In this document: piece after piece, positions 20,516 through 29,814 of the stretch
How the letters are laid out: every line of letters starts with the position of its first letter
How positions within the stretch are numbered: the stretch's first letter is position 1
Assembly (NCBI GenBank): GCA_022009995.1
Contig: CP091734.1
Location: 558,001-622,000, forward strand
Direction of reading: 5' to 3'
DNA from: Clostridiales bacterium
GTDB taxonomy: Bacteria; Bacillota; Clostridia; Christensenellales; CAG-917
DNA length: 64,000 bases
The notes under the pieces: generated by a model
Told to the model about the DNA's origin: nothing
Databases searched by the model: none
The model's input: the letters and a program-made list of their open reading frames with translations, nothing else
Position numbers and translations under genes: made by a program

Positions 20516-21198
20516 TTAATCTGTCTTTTCGGTTGATTTTGTGTTTTCTTCGTTTGCAATCGAATAACGCGAACAGTTGATGCCCGAAAGGTTTTCGATT
20601 TGCGTTAGCCTTGCGTTTATGCGGCGAAGTTCTTCCAGCACGGGGTCGGGAAGTTCCACCTGGTTTAAGCTGTCCACGCGCTTTCCGTCCTGCTTTACGA
20701 TGCGCCCGGGAACGCCCACGACTGTGCAGTTTTCGGGCACCGGTTTCAGCACCACACTGCCCGCGCCGATCTTACTTCCCTTGCCGACGGTGAACGGTCC
20801 AAGGACTTTTGCGCCCGCCGCAATCACGACGTTGTCCTCGATCGTGGGGTGTCGTTTGCCCGCGTCTTTTCCCGTGCCGCCAAGCGTTACTCCCTGATAA
20901 AGCGTAACGTTGTTGCCGACTTCCGCCGTTTCGCCGATGACGACTCCCGCGCCGTGGTCGATGAACACTCCCTTGCCGATTGTCGCGCCCGGGTGAATTT
21001 CAATGCCCGTCCAGAACCGCACGTGTTGCGAAATTACCCGCGCAAGGAATTTCATTTTGTGTCTGTAACACCAGTTTGCGGGACGATGCCACATAAGCGC
21101 CTTACCCCGGGATAGGTAAACAGCACCATAATTTTGCTTGTCGCGGCAGGATCTTTTTCCATTGCCGCCGCCACGTAACTTTTGAGATATCCCGACAT
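20516..21198 (-). CDS. cysE: Serine O-acetyltransferase, short EpsC/CysE type (frame broken)
   Basis: Acetylates serine to feed cysteine synthesis. The left-handed beta-helix hexapeptides are clear (IEIHPGATIGKGVFIDHGAG, VVIGETAEVGNNVTLYQGVT, GAKVLGPFTVGKGSKIGAG). The product is about 227 residues with a short N-terminus, as in Bacillota. One missing A near 21105 disrupts the frame; the true start is the ATG at 21198 after AAGGAAGG, giving SGYLKSYVAAAMEKDPA. The C-terminal tail adds a helical segment (VLEELRRINARLTQIE). Confidence 0.94.
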
Positions 21199-21221
21199 TT
21201 TTACCTTCCTTTAATAAAAAA

Positions 21222-21250
21222 TCCGTCCAAAAAGTTTCCTTTAAGGACGG
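21222..21250 (-). terminator. Regulated terminator of the T-box leader
   Basis: CCGTCC and GGACGG pair around an A/T-rich loop and lead into six Ts on the minus strand, just upstream of cysE. Confidence 0.8.
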
Positions 21251-21440
21251 GCTGAAATTAACTCCGTTGTTCCACCTCAATCAAGGATAGCGCAATAACG
21301 TTTGCGCGCACGCACGGGCATTTCCTCCCGTAAGGCTCAAAACCGCACTTCCCGCATTTATCCAAAAAACCTTGCAGCCAAAGGGTTTTCTCTCTTGATG
21401 GCGTCCTGCGCTACTCTTGTTTCTCATCGCCTGTGAGTTT
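21222..21440 (-). ncRNA. T-box riboswitch, cysteine specificity, controlling cysE-cysS
   Basis: Minus-strand leader with T-box landmarks: an AGTA motif and AAGAGAGAA bulge in stem I, distal loop GGCTGCAAGG, and two UGC triplets (in AAATGCGGG and AAGTGCGG) in the 3' side of stem I as specifier candidates. The antiterminator bulge is GGTGGAACAACGG at about 21264-21276, followed by a CCGTCC/GGACGG terminator with a T run. Uncharged tRNA-Cys would pair and let cysE-cysS be read. The exact specifier and helix borders need folding. Confidence 0.88.
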
Positions 21441-21484
21441 AGTATATTATATTTATTATTATGCGCGTTGTCAACTAGTCGCAC

Positions 21485-21592
21485 AACTTCGCTTTTGAAA
21501 TCACGTTATCGCAAGCGATAACGCTCACTCTTTTGCTCGTGTGCTCCTTTTCCCCAAAAGTACGAAAGTATCTTTTGGGGTCCCCGATTGCT
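21485..21592 (+). repeat. Family C repeat, copy C2
   Basis: Contains hairpin CGTTATCGC/GCGATAACG (21504-21523), then GCTCACTCTTTTGCTCGTG, then hairpin CCCCAAAAG/CTTTTGGGG (21552-21580) capped by TACGAAAGTAT, then GTCCCC. Confidence 0.75.
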
Positions 21593-21597
21593 TCGTT

Positions 21598-21690
21598 TTT
21601 GAAATCGCATTATCGGGGACGATAATGCTCACTCTTTTGCTCGTGTGCTCCTTTTCTCCACGCAAGTACAAAAGTATCTTGCGTGGGTTT
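21598..21690 (+). repeat. Family C repeat, copy C3 with a changed stem
   Basis: Hairpin GCATTATC/GATAATGC (21607-21628), the conserved GCTCACTCTTTTGCTCGTG block, then a main hairpin whose lower stem is CCACGCAAG/CTTGCGTGG (21658-21686) instead of CCCCAAAAG/CTTTTGGGG, with the same TAC...GTAT cap. Confidence 0.75.
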
Positions 21691-21701
21691 TATAACAAGG
21701 A

Positions 21702-21770
21702 TTCCCTAAAAAGTCAGAATTTTGATATTTAACTTTCCTAAAACGGCGAGAATTGCGTCGCAAATTTCAC
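21702..21770 (+). repeat. Two truncated family A ends
   Basis: AAAAAGTCAGAATTTTGAT and, about 50 bases on, AAAACGGCGAGAATTGCG reproduce the outer arm plus first core bases of copies A2 and A1 but have no matching distal arms. They look like remnants. Confidence 0.5.
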
Positions 21771-21809
21771 TTTTGACCAAACAAACTCATTTCAATCGTT
21801 TCCTTGTCT

Positions 21810-21863
21810 TTTGCTCATTTGCTCCTTTTCCCCAAAAGTACGAAAGTATCTTTTGGGGTCCCC
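21810..21863 (+). repeat. Family C repeat, copy C4 (partial)
   Basis: Carries CTTTTGCTCATTTGCTCC and the CCCCAAAAG/CTTTTGGGG hairpin (21830-21858) with the TACGAAAGTAT cap, but lacks the second hairpin. It abuts repeat A2. Confidence 0.65.
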
Positions 21864-21870
21864 TGCCCAT

Positions 21871-21995
21871 AAAAAGTCAGAATTTTGATGAGATTGTGTT
21901 TTTCTCGGCGGGTTCTGAAAAATCCAGTGTACTTGGCGTACACGATTTTTCGGGTTCCGCCGAAAAAGCAAAATATCGCAAAATTATGACTTTTT
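21871..21995 (-). repeat. Family A palindromic element, copy A2
   Basis: Outer arms AAAAAGTCA (21871-21879) and TGACTTTTT (21987-21995) are exact complements. In gene direction the core starts TAATTTTGCG, has GTGTACG/GTACAC at its centre and ends CATCAAAATTC. The proximal arm encodes the last residues (KKS) and the core provides the TAA stop of the acetyltransferase gene. Confidence 0.82.
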
Positions 21996-22559
21996 AATTT
22001 GTTTGGCGAAGATTTTTCCCATCGACCCAAAATCGTGTATCATCGTAAATCCGTACTTTTCGTAAAACCTGATGCCGCCCGCGTTGTCGCCGCCAACGCC
22101 CAAATGCACGCCTTTCACTCCCTTTTCGGCAAGGTAATCCATAAGAACGTCCATAAGTTTCGTGCCGTATCCTTGGTGTTGCGCCTCGGGCAAAATGTCG
22201 ATATGCAAATGCGCGGGATATTTTTTCGCGTCCATATACAAACTTTGGCGGAATGCGAAAAAGTGCGTGAACGCTTCAATCCTTGAAAGTTTCCTGACGC
22301 GCGGCATAACGTATTTGGTGAATGTCTTCACAAAGGTTTTGTAATCAAGACTTGACAGGATATATCCGACCGCAACGTCGTCTTCGTCCCGCGCAAGAAT
22401 AAAGATTCCGTCGGGCTCGAACTCGGTATAATAGTCGGCGTAAAGCGTCGCGACAAGTTCCGGATTTTTGACGTATGCGGGCGCGGTCGCCGTAAGATGG
22501 CAAATCTTCCTTACGTCGTCGCGATCCGATTCTCTGTATTTCCTGATATGGCAGGTCAT
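21984..22559 (-). CDS. GNAT-family N-acetyltransferase
   Basis: A 191-residue GNAT. Opening HIRKYRESDRDDVRKICHLT, and the acetyl-CoA motif A as LPEAQHQGYGTKLMDVLMDY, then GVHLGVGGDNAGGIRFYEKY for motif B. It resembles the group of GNATs related to the acetyltransferase-like domain of O-GlcNAcase proteins, and the substrate is unknown. Its ATG overlaps the stop of the large repeat protein (ATGA), so the two are translationally coupled. The 3' end lies inside repeat A2. Confidence 0.85.
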   Translation of the reverse strand: MTCHIRKYRESDRDDVRKICHLTATAPAYVKNPELVATLYADYYTEFEPDGIFILARDEDDVAVGYILSSLDYKTFVKTFTKYVMPRVRKLSRIEAFTHFFAFRQSLYMDAKKYPAHLHIDILPEAQHQGYGTKLMDVLMDYLAEKGVKGVHLGVGGDNAGGIRFYEKYGFTMIHDFGSMGKIFAKQIKKS

Positions 22560-25500
22560 GATAAGCTGAAATAGATTATCGGCTTGCCCGTTGCGTCGAC
22601 GCCGACTTTAAGTCCTTTGAAGAACTCTCTTGCCGTCAGGTCTTTGCCGCCGTTTGCGGCTTTTATCTCGTCAAGCATTGTTTCCGACATTCCGAGATTG
22701 CCCCAGGTGTTAAGTTCTCGCAAGGTTGCGACTTTGATTTTGTCGGAAACTTCGGCTTCGATTGAAGAAATCTTGCTGTTGCCGAGACCGTATAAAACGC
22801 TGTTTGTCGTTGAGTTCCATCACGTCGCCGATACGCATATCTTTCACGATTTTGTCCATCGTGCCGCTGTCGGCAAGGTCCTTAACGGTCATCGTTGCCA
22901 TTTTTGAAAGTATCTTGTCGGATTCGCCTTCGTAAATGCAGGCATAGTATTCGGTTGCGGTTTCGCCGTCGAACTTATAGCGTTTATAATCGGACAATTT
23001 ATAAAGATTTCCGTTGTACTTAAAGTATGCACCGTTGGTTTCTGCCACCCCGTGTTCGTTGTAAAGCGTCCCGAACTTAATATGGTCGTTAACCGGCGTG
23101 CCGTCTTGTTCTTTGTCAAGATATACGTAATCGCCGTTGTTGTTTCTGACGTAGCCTGCTTCCAGGAACAGGTTGCCGTCCTTATAATATGCGACGTGTT
23201 GCCCGATTTTATCGTGGCTTAATGCAACCGCCGCGTCGAAGTCGGCCGCTTTGACGTAAACTTTGCCGTCGATTTCCAGAACGTCCGAAAGGGTTGCTCC
23301 GTTGACGACTTCGTCGACGCCCGTCGAAAGCGTGCCGATGGTTTTGTCCTGCAATCCGACAAGCACGCCCGAACTTGCCTTATCGACAATCACGTACTGC
23401 GTAACGCCCGCTGCAATCGTGCCTGTTGCGCGCACGAATTTAATGTCCGTGTCGGGATTGGTCTCCACGTAACCCACGTTGAACGTTCCCGCGTATTCGG
23501 GGGCTGCGTAAACGTCGGCAAGCGAGATATACTTCCTGACGCTTGTGTTGCCGATGTCCGTCGCCGTCGCGACTCTTAATTTATATCTTTCTTTGACTTC
23601 GACGACTTCCTTTAAGAGCGTGCTGTTGACAACGTCGTCCATACGGGCGGCAATATTGTTTACGCCGATTGTCGAAAGTTTTTGACAACGGCGTTGCTTG
23701 CGCCCTCGTACACTCTCTTGTGCGTTGCGGTTTCGCCCGTTTGTGCAAGACGGAAAAATCCGTTTTCGCCGTGTGCGTCAAGGTCAAGGATAAATTTCGC
23801 GTCGGCAGTCGAGTCCAAAACAAACACGTCGCCGTCGATATCCATGACGTCGGAAAGTCGCGCGGCGTTTACAAGGTCGTCGATACCTGCGGTTTGCAAC
23901 TCGCCGATGGTCTTGTCTGCAAGCGCGACGACAACGCCGTTGCTTGCCTTTTCGGTGATGTTGTATCTGTAGCCAAATCCTGTAAGTCCGTCCTTATATT
24001 TCACAAGATATACTGTTTATCCCCATCTTTTGCGGTGATAAACGTGCCTTTGTATTCTTTGCCCGCGGAAAGTGCGGGAAGCGCGATATATGCGCCGTCC
24101 GTCGCTTTTTCTGCGGTCGTGACGGAAACAACCTTCATAATATCGCCGACTTTGACGTTCTTGACGTCTTTGTCGATTTCGGAAATTTTGCTGTCTTTCA
24201 GCTTTTTCAGAATGTCCGCGCTGTCGTCGGTAATCTCGATGACCTGACCGAGTTTCATATCGCCGATCGCGCCGTCAAGGGTGTTGAGAGTTTCGTCCGC
24301 AAGCGCTTTAAGGACGGGCTCGCTCTTCCCGACGTGGACAAGCGCGCATATTATAAGGTCGGGGTTTTCCTGCTTAACAAGTTCTTCCTTTTCATATTGC
24401 GCGGGGCTGCTGTATCCGTAGGTTTCGGGGGTTGTGTTCACAAAGCCGTCCGTCGCCTCAACGTATCCGCGCCATTCGATAACTTCTTTATATTGCGCGG
24501 GGTCGGTGCCTTCGATTTTCGTGCGGACTGCCGCGCCGTAACGATAGTTCGTGCCGGCGGCGTCTTTTGTATATTTGAAATAATACATTCCGTCTTCGTT
24601 TTCAACGGTGCAGTCCTTGTCCGCGTATCTTTTTGTAATTTTAATCCCGTTGTCGTCAACCAGCACGACGTACGCCAGACCGAAGCGGTTTCGTTTGCCG
24701 CTTATATCGTATCTGTTGTTGAAATCGGGAAGTTCCTTAATAAGTTCCCAGTTGCCGTCGTCGCTGACTTTTATCGTGCCTTCTTCGCGGTTTAATTTAT
24801 AATAGGTTTTTGCGGGGTCTTTCGCTTCCGTACTTACGAATTTGAAAAATTCGCTTGTGCCGTCCGCTTCGATAAGTTGCTTTAACTTAATCTCGCCGCC
24901 GCTTTCTTTTTTGTATAATACCGCGCCCGTGTTATCCCATTCGGCATAAAAATCACGGTCGAAATCGGGCAAAACGTCTTCAAACTTAATGCTGTTTATC
25001 GCGGAATTGAGATCGCCGATTTTCACGTTTGCGACAGTGTCCAGCACGCCGCCCGCGCCAAACGACACGCCGAGAAGATATTGCATTTCGGCAATGGTCA
25101 TTTCGTTGATTTCCAACGATTTAAGCAGCGCGTTGAATCCGTCGATGACAGGCTCCGAAATATGTTCCTGCACAATCGGCTTGCTTGCAAGCCCTGTCGT
25201 CGTGTCGATACCCGTCTTTTTCAGAACGTCGCCAAGCGTAAAGCAGTTAAGCACGATTTTCAGATTATCGCCTTTGAAAACGTCCGCGACCTTCATTGCG
25301 CCAAGCGTTTCGCGACTTTTGTCGTCCACCGTGATTTCAAGCGAGTTTTCAAGGATTTTGATGATGTCGATGCCGAAAATACGCTTCGCGTCGGACACCG
25401 TCGTCTCCTTAATGTTGCCGCCTTTCACCATATCGTAAATGTCAAGTATGGATTTGTTGCGGATTTCAGCGTCCTTGTCGATGAAAGTGAATTCCTGCTT

Positions 25501-25638
25501 TGTGTAGTTTTCCACGTCGTTGACGGAAACCGCCGCCACCGCGTAGTACACCACGCCCGCAATCGTACCGCCGACAAGCAATACGCCCACGACAAGCCCT
25601 AAAATGAATGTAAGAAATTTTCCAAAACCGCCTTTCAT
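22556..25638 (-). CDS. Large exported protein with repeated DVM-type modules (frame broken)
   Basis: About 1,027 residues; no family recognised. One N-terminal transmembrane segment (FGKFLTFILGLVVGVLLVGG, about residues 5-34) with most of the chain outside. The chain contains recurring modules built on a short helix pair: LADKTIGELQTAGIDDLVNA then LSDVMDIDGDV; LQDKTIGTLSTGVDEVVN then LSDVLEIDGKV; ATMTVKDLADSGTMDKIV then IGDVMELND; also KVADVFK, TLGDVLK, KLGQVIEI and KVGDIMKV. Beta-rich inserts rich in Tyr and Asp lie between. Frame breaks near 24003, 23685 and 22805 each need one base. GNAT follows with ATGA overlap. A surface scaffold role is a guess. Confidence 0.7.
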
Positions 25639-25793
25639 AGTTCCTCCGATATATCGTAACGAAACAATATCGCATTTTTTATTTTTTACTAATAATTATA
25701 ATACTATATCAAAAATATATTTGCAAGCGATATGTATTTTTTATATACCATATAAAAATCCACCATTGCTCGGGTTTTTGGAAACCACGCTTT

Positions 25794-25824
25794 TCAAAAA
25801 CAAAAGCACCCGTTGGGGTGCTTT
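25794..25824 (-). terminator. Intrinsic terminator after the M28 peptidase gene
   Basis: AAAGCACCC/GGGTGCTTT stem with GTTG loop and a T-rich minus-strand tail. It has nearly the same stem as the terminator after ktrA, and both lie beyond a family A element. Confidence 0.75.
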
Positions 25825-25842
25825 GATTTATATATATGCTGT

Positions 25843-25971
25843 GCGAAACGTCAAGAATTTGATGGGATTTTGACGTTTCTCGGCAGGTTTTGCGAGCGCG
25901 CGTACTATTTCGTACGCAACCGAGCAAGTTCTGCCGAAAACTCGAAAGCACGCAAATTATTGACGTTTCGC
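25843..25971 (-). repeat. Family A palindromic element, copy A3
   Basis: Arms GCGAAACGTCAA (25843-25854) and TTGACGTTTCGC (25960-25971) are exact complements. In gene direction the core starts TAATTTGCG, has GCGTACG...GTACGC at its centre and ends CATCAAATTC. The arm encodes the last residues (AKRQ) and the core supplies the TAA stop of the M28 gene. Confidence 0.82.
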
Positions 25972-27227
25972 GTCTTCTTTTGCGCCGATTTTCTTGATTG
26001 TCCTATACACCGCTTCGATACCGCCCTCGAAAACGCTGGTCTTTAAGCGATCCGACTTATCGTTGGAAGTGTGGTAATAATTGGTGGCGATGGGGTTTTG
26101 TGCGGCGAAGGTGATGGTTTTCACGCCTGCACGGCAGAACGGGGTGCTGTCGCAACCGCCGACGGGATTCCAGATTCTGCCCGTCTTTTTGACAAGACCG
26201 AGTTCCTGCAAGGATTCGTAAAGCATATCGCCGAGTTCCATATCGAATTTGCACATTTGCGCGGCGTCGCCCTGAATGACCTCGAAGTAGTCTTCGTCGG
26301 AGATGCTGTCGACGTTGATCTGATAGCAATTTTTGAGCATACCGTCGTCTTTATGGTGTTTCACGAACGCGCGCGAGCCGCGGAGACCGGATTCTTCGCA
26401 AGCCATAGCGGCGCAGATAAGACGGCAGTTTTCGGGCAAATCTTCGGGATGCGCGCTGAAATGTTTTGCGATTTCCTGATTCAAGCCGATGCCCGTAAGG
26501 TTATCCATACAGCCGGGGGACGCGATGGTTTTGTCGTGCGACAGGAATTGCGTGATGAAGTAAAGCCCCGGAATGCAGACGATGGGAAGGATATATCCGA
26601 CGTATGCGTACCATTTCCAGGTGGTGATGGTTGCGGCGTTTGTCCACAAGGGATGAGCGTACGCCCCGCCCGCGGCAAACTGCAACACGAATCCGAACAC
26701 AAGAATCGAAAGGAGCCCTACGACGCCGTAAACGATTTCGGAATGAATGTTTTGGGGTTTTTCTTTGCAAGGTTCCAGTTCCAGCTGCTGTCGTAGTGCG
26801 CGGACAACACGATGGTATAGTCTGTCTTGCCTGACAAAGGCTCCTGCACGGTATAGAAGTTTTCGGTGTCTTTCTTTTTCCAAAGGAAGTCGAAAATCTG
26901 CGTGTAGAAACCGCCCATAAGCGCGAAGTATATGAAGCAAAGCGCAGCGATTACCGCGCCCGCTATCGGGTAAATAAAGAACGCGATAAGCGCGATAAGT
27001 CCGCCGATACCGATGTACGGGATCGAGCCGATTCCGCTTTCGGGTGCAACCTTGAACGGCTCGGACACGGGCTTGATTCCGATGTTCTTTTCGTATTCTT
27101 CTTTGATGAGTTTGGCGCCGGCGCGTTCTTCGTCGGAACCCGGGAGACGAGGACCGATTTCCGTTTCGACTTTCTTAATAAAGTCCATCATACTTTCGGA
27201 AGCGGCTTTGAAGTCAAAATCTGCCAT
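25957..27227 (-). CDS. Membrane-anchored M28-family peptidase (frame broken)
   Basis: About 424 residues. The M28 (aminopeptidase Y/S-like) zinc sites are complete: His in LSAHYDSSW, bridging Asp in CMDNLTG, general base and ligand Glu in ACEESGLRGS, Asp in INVDSISD, and the last His in YYHTSNDKSD. Two hydrophobic blocks interrupt the domain (about residues 75-115, and VYGVVGLLSILVFGFVLQF with YVGYILPIVCIPGLYFITQF), so the peptidase is embedded in membrane. One missing A near 26760 breaks the frame. The ATG at 27227 is preferred over a TTG twelve bases upstream because GGAGG lies five bases before it. Confidence 0.85.
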
Positions 27228-27411
27228 AATTTCCTCCAACGTTATTAAAGATAGAATAATTATAGCACAGTGAAAAGGTTTATTTCAATATTTTTCGCGC
27301 ACAAAGTCCTTTTTGCCCGAAAAAAATTTTTCGTTTATGTTCCTTTTTGAAAGAAATACCGCGTTTGTTTGCAAGAAAGTGATATCAAAATTTACTTACG
27401 CTCTTTATGCT

Positions 27412-27560
27412 ATCCCGTGCAACGCACTTTATGTCATTGCGAGCGAAAATACGGGGACCCCGCGGGATACTGTGTACCCGTGGGGAAAAGGCGCACACAC
27501 AAGCAAAAGAGTGAGCATTATCTCCCCGATAATGCGATTTCAAAAGCGAAGTGTGCGCCG
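27412..27560 (+). repeat. Family C repeat, copy C5 (long form)
   Basis: Contains in order CCGTGCAACGCAC, TGTCATTGCGAGCG, GGGGA, hairpin CCCCGCGGG/CCCGTGGGG, AAAAGGCGCACACACAAGCA, AGAGTGAGC, hairpin GCATTATC/GATAATGC, GATTTCAAAAGCG and GTGTGCGCC, which pairs back to GGCGCACAC. Confidence 0.78.
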
Positions 27561-27587
27561 CATCGCCCGGAAGGGACACCTTGTTAA

Positions 27588-27699
27588 CCCCACGCAAGAT
27601 ACTTTTGTACTTGCGTGGAGAAAAAGGCGCACACAAGCAAAAGAGTGAGCGTTATCGCCCCGATAATGCGATTTCAAAAGCGCAGTGTGCGCCGTGGGG
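27588..27699 (+). repeat. Family C repeat, copy C6
   Basis: Hairpin CCACGCAAG/CTTGCGTGG, then the conserved ACAAGCAAAAGAGTGAGC block, hairpin CGTTATCG/CGATAATG, GATTTCAAAAGCG, and an outer pair GGCGCACAC (27626-27634) with GTGTGCGCC (27685-27693). Confidence 0.78.
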
Positions 27700-27700
27700 C

Positions 27701-27736
27701 AAGACAATACCACCGCAGTTGCGGTGGTATTGTCTT
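27701..27736. terminator. Perfect 17-bp inverted repeat, probable terminator
   Basis: AAGACAATACCACCGCA and its exact complement face each other across two bases. It lies 25 bases after the stop of the leftward carbohydrate-binding gene. The T runs are short (TCTT and TCTTTT), so termination is likely but not certain. Confidence 0.6.
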
Positions 27737-27760
27737 TTGATGTGTTTTAGGATTAAGGAA

Positions 27761-29610
27761 TTATGGATTGTGATCAATGTTAATTTCGGCGCAGGGGGGA
27801 TTTCCGCCCTGTCTGCCGTTCGACCGCACGCCGATTGCCGTTATCGTTTCGGTCACCGAAAAGCTTGCAAGAAGGTTTTCGTCCGCATACAGACTATACG
27901 TGCCGTTGGTTGCGAGTTCGGGCGTTGACAGGATTATCGCCTGCGCCTGTTTTTTGAGCGTTATGCGGACCATTTCGCCGCCGTCCGCGTTTGTCAGAAT
28001 GATTTCCGAGCCCGCCGGGACAGTGTTTACGCCGTACACAAGCACGTTGGATTTTGAGTTCGACGCGGGGATTTCCAGCATTTCTTTGGACGACGCGACG
28101 AATACGTTGCCGCCGTCGATAAGGATTCCGCCGTCTGCGTCAAGTCCGTGTCCGCTCCCGTCGTGGGGCCGTATACGATAAGCGTGCCGCCCGTGACGTA
28201 AATCGTGCCGTTGCTGTCCAAGCCGTCGCCCGACGCGTCGACCGTTATCGTTCCGCCCGAGATAATGATATGTTCGTTCACGCTTTCGTCGTCGCTTGCG
28301 GCGTTTATGCCGTCGTCGCTTGCGGTGATGTAAATCGTTCCGCTGCCTATTTCAACGTATGCGCCCTCGATTCCTTCATATGAGCCGTTCACGGTGATTT
28401 CGCCGCCGTCGATTTTCACAAGTTCGTCGGCGTGGATTCCGTCGTCGAGAGTCGTAAGGTCAAGTGTGCCTCCCTTTACAAGCACGTTTCCCGAGTTCGT
28501 ATGGATCGCGTCGTCGGACGAATTGATTTTCACGCGTGCGCCGTCAATGACGATAAAGTAATTCGAATTTTTTGTGACGTCGTATTCCGTGCCGTCGATT
28601 TCATATTTGATTTCGCCGCACTTGATGCCTTTCGCGCTTTGAATCATTGCGTATCGCGCGCCCTTGGTCGCTACGTCGTCGGCAACCTTTTTATAGGAAT
28701 CGCCGCTTTTGATATATCTGAAATCGTCCTCGGTAAGGTCGTATGCCGCCATGCTTTCTTCGCTGTAACTCACAAACGTTGCGGCGGTTTTGATATCCAC
28801 GCTTCCGCCCGTGATATATACGAATGTGTCCGCCTGAATTCCGTCGCCCGAAACGCTTGCAGAAACCTTGCTGTTTTTCAGCGAAACGTATCCTTCTTCC
28901 AAAGTGAACTCTTGCGTTTCATCGTCACATTCCGCATTTAATGCGTCTTTTCCAGCGGATAAAACGTTTATTTTGGCGTTTTCCGCCTCAATAAACCTTG
29001 CGGACAAGGCGTGATTTCCGGCGGTCAAATTAAGCGTCAAATCCGCAATCGAAAGCCCTTTTGAAACCTTGATTCCGTTCTTTTTCGCGCTTACTTTTAT
29101 CGTGCCCGTGCCGTTGATTTTCAGCGTGCCTTTGACGTGGATCGCGTTCGCGTCGTCACCCTTACTTGCCACTTCGTTTTCGGTGTTTTCGCACGCGGTG
29201 ATTATAAGCGTAGATTTTTTATTCGTATTTGAAATCGCGATTCCCGCGCCGCCCGATATCGTCGCGTTGTTCAGAAACAGATGCGCCGTTTCGCCGTTGC
29301 CGACGCTCACGGTTATCCCCGCGTACGCACCCGTCAATATATAACTGCCCGCTCTCGTAATCGTCGTTACGTCGTTTGAAAGCACGGTTGCTCCGTCCGC
29401 GTTCACGTCTTTTGAAAGTGCCGACAAATCGACGGTCGCCGCTTTTTCCACCGCGCTTTCTTTTTCGCTCACGTCGTAAACTATCGGCGCGACGGCGGTC
29501 GTTTTTTTCAGTCCGCCGCTTTTATAGTTTTCACCGTTGCAGGCGACAAGCAAAAACGAACTTATCGCAATAACCGTTACTGCCAAAACTTTCAAAATCC
29601 TCTTTTTCAT
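27761..29610 (-). CDS. Cthe_2159-type beta-helix carbohydrate-binding lipoprotein (frame broken)
   Basis: About 616 residues. The signal peptide ends in the lipobox LLVACNG. The rest is a right-handed beta-helix with repeating short strands and Asn/Asp/Gly turns (HVKGTLKINGTGTIKVSAKK, SSDDAIHTNSGNVLVKGGT, TTLDDGIHADELVKIDGGE, SASGDGLDSN-type turns), matching the Cthe_2159 family of polygalacturonate-binding proteins with calcium-binding DDGI/DDAI turns. One missing base near 28155 breaks the frame; the C-terminal sheet ends NIDHNP. Start at 29610 chosen for GGAGC; an ATG 33 bases upstream is less likely. Confidence 0.85.
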
Positions 29611-29763
29611 GTCCCTGCTCCTTTTTCCTTCATTTTTAAGCATAAGCCTTAAATTTATTAAAAATTTTTCATAAAAGATACTTAAAATTTCGGCAAAGTC
29701 GTGTTCGCGACAAGGTTTTTCGCCGTGTCGATAACGCTATATCCTTATATAATTTGTAAATAC

Positions 29764-29797
29764 CAAATAAAAAAGCACCGCTTTCGCGATGCTTTCT
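29764..29797 (-). terminator. Intrinsic terminator of gyrB-gyrA
   Basis: AAAGCACCGC pairs with GCGATGCTTT (one mismatch) across a short loop, with an A-rich left side that gives a T run on the minus strand. Confidence 0.75.
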
Positions 29798-29814
29798 TTT
29801 TTGTTTGATTTGCC

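Noticed and set aside
27412..27560. Frames across the family C repeats
   Set aside because: They arise from repeat units in several frames and end at hairpins; no protein pattern.
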